Source of the DNA: Arthonia radiata
Taxonomy: Eukaryota; Ascomycota; Arthoniomycetes; Arthoniales; Arthoniaceae
DNA: 64,000 nt
Reading direction: 5' to 3'
NCBI GenBank assembly: GCA_002989075.1
Contig: PSQN01000001.1
Coordinates: forward strand, 372,001 to 436,000
This document shows positions 63,527 through 64,000 of this stretch, piece by piece (positions within the stretch are counted from its first letter, which is position 1; every line of letters begins with the position of its first letter). The notes under the pieces are model-generated. The model was given only the letters and a program-made list of their open reading frames with translations, was not told the origin of the DNA and did not search any database. The translations under genes and the position numbers were made by a program.

Positions 63527-64000
63527 TATTCTGGTCCCAATATCGTCGAATGGTGTCTTTACAGTTAGTCAGGTTTCGTTCCGGTTCCCATTGATTTTCG
63601 TGTTCGGGATATCCTTTCCACTTTATGAGATACTGTCGTTTGCCTCGATGTTGTCTGTGAGCTCGAATCGTTTTAACCTTATACTCGGGTTCTTAGTTGT
63701 CAGGAAGGATTTCTGGGTTGGGTCGTTCTGCTTCTCGGGAGTAGGCTGGCTCCAACAGCGCTACGTAGAATACAGGATGTATTCTCATTGTCTTCGGGAG
63801 TTCGAGTTTGAAGGTTACGGGTCCCAATTGCTGTAAGATTTTAAACGGTCCTGTTTTAGTGTAGTCGAGTTTTTTGCTTGGTCTGATAGTTTTCAAGTTT
63901 CTTATAAGCAAGTAAGCTCTTCCCCCCTCTTTTATGCTTGTGTTCGGGGTTGTTTTTGACCTATTATACCACTTTCTTGTTCGTTCGTTAATAAACTCGC

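Larger units (their letters stand above)
62286..64000 (-). mobile_element. Ty3/Gypsy chromovirus, 3' end (continues beyond the window)
   Basis: A 472-bp LTR (62286-62757) reads TGTTACGGGC to GGCGTTACA on the minus strand. It is preceded by a polypurine tract (agaagaggggggattg, 62758-62773), so it is the 3' LTR. Further in lie a chromodomain (about 63,530-63,690) and the integrase C-terminal region (63,693-63,911). The rest lies right of base 64,000. It is less AT-rich than the Copia fossil and hence younger; one or two breaks are visible in this part. It landed in or beside the Copia fossil. Confidence 0.85.

Noticed and set aside
1-64000. CRISPR arrays, rRNA, tRNA and bacterial-type operons
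   Set aside because: None seen on reading both strands. The genes are eukaryotic with spliceosomal introns. tRNAscan or Infernal would settle the small RNAs.

Overview
This window is nuclear DNA of a filamentous ascomycete (Pezizomycotina). Genes carry short introns (47 to 117 bp, mostly GT..AG with CTNAC-like branch sites), intergenic spacers are small, and the repertoire is ascomycete: Atg12, a Pex14/17-type peroxin, a fungal rhodopsin-domain (PTH11-like) membrane protein, an ExgD-type membrane glucanase, and a CDK1 with the long loop seen in filamentous fungi. Protein style and a mutated transposon island suggest Dothideomycetes, perhaps Mycosphaerellales; that placement is inference. No rRNA, tRNA or CRISPR signal was found.

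Bases 1-56,100 are gene-dense, with about 25 protein genes. In order: 3' end of an MFS transporter; a repeat-rich spacer (0.9-2.6 kb); NOL10/Enp2 (-) divergent from MED13 (+); a disordered protein; Ies2 of the INO80 complex (-); a Pex14/17-like peroxin (+); a coiled-coil protein (+); an acidic protein (-) divergent from Lsb5 (+); F-actin capping protein alpha (-) divergent from a Ser-rich disordered protein (+); a membrane protein with 41-residue repeats and a CCHC zinc knuckle (-); panB (+) converging on ATG12 (-); an SDR dehydrogenase; a rhodopsin-domain membrane protein; a PP2A activator (PTPA); a disordered basic-start protein; a secreted multicopper oxidase; an amidase; an AlkB-like dioxygenase (-) divergent from CDK1 (+); a putative secreted protein; a RING protein (-) divergent from a TAPT1/Emp65 protein (+); and an exo-beta-1,3-glucanase (-). 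Splice sites were placed by hand, and every multi-exon model given here sums to a whole number of codons.

Bases 56,100-64,000 are a transposon island. It starts with a Mutator-like inverted-repeat element (9-bp target duplication) into which a Gypsy solo LTR has inserted (5-bp duplication). Next come a pogo/Fot1-type DNA transposon with about 95-bp inverted repeats, a truncated second copy head-to-tail, a strongly decayed Copia fossil, and the 3' end of a chromodomain Gypsy element (minus strand) that runs off the window. AT enrichment and abundant TAG/TAA where CAG/CAA would be expected point to repeat-induced point mutation (RIP) in the older elements.

Most genes are housekeeping with no common pathway. 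Functional echoes are Lsb5 with capping protein alpha (cortical actin and endocytosis, about 1 kb apart), panB with ATG12 (3' ends 34 bp apart), and CDK1 with an AlkB-like gene sharing one promoter. The most unusual items are the three-copy degenerate repeat array at 1.4-2.6 kb, the zinc-knuckle membrane protein at 28.0-29.4 kb, a candidate Cys-rich small protein at 27.3 kb, and the zinc-finger-like antisense reading frame in the Gypsy tail.
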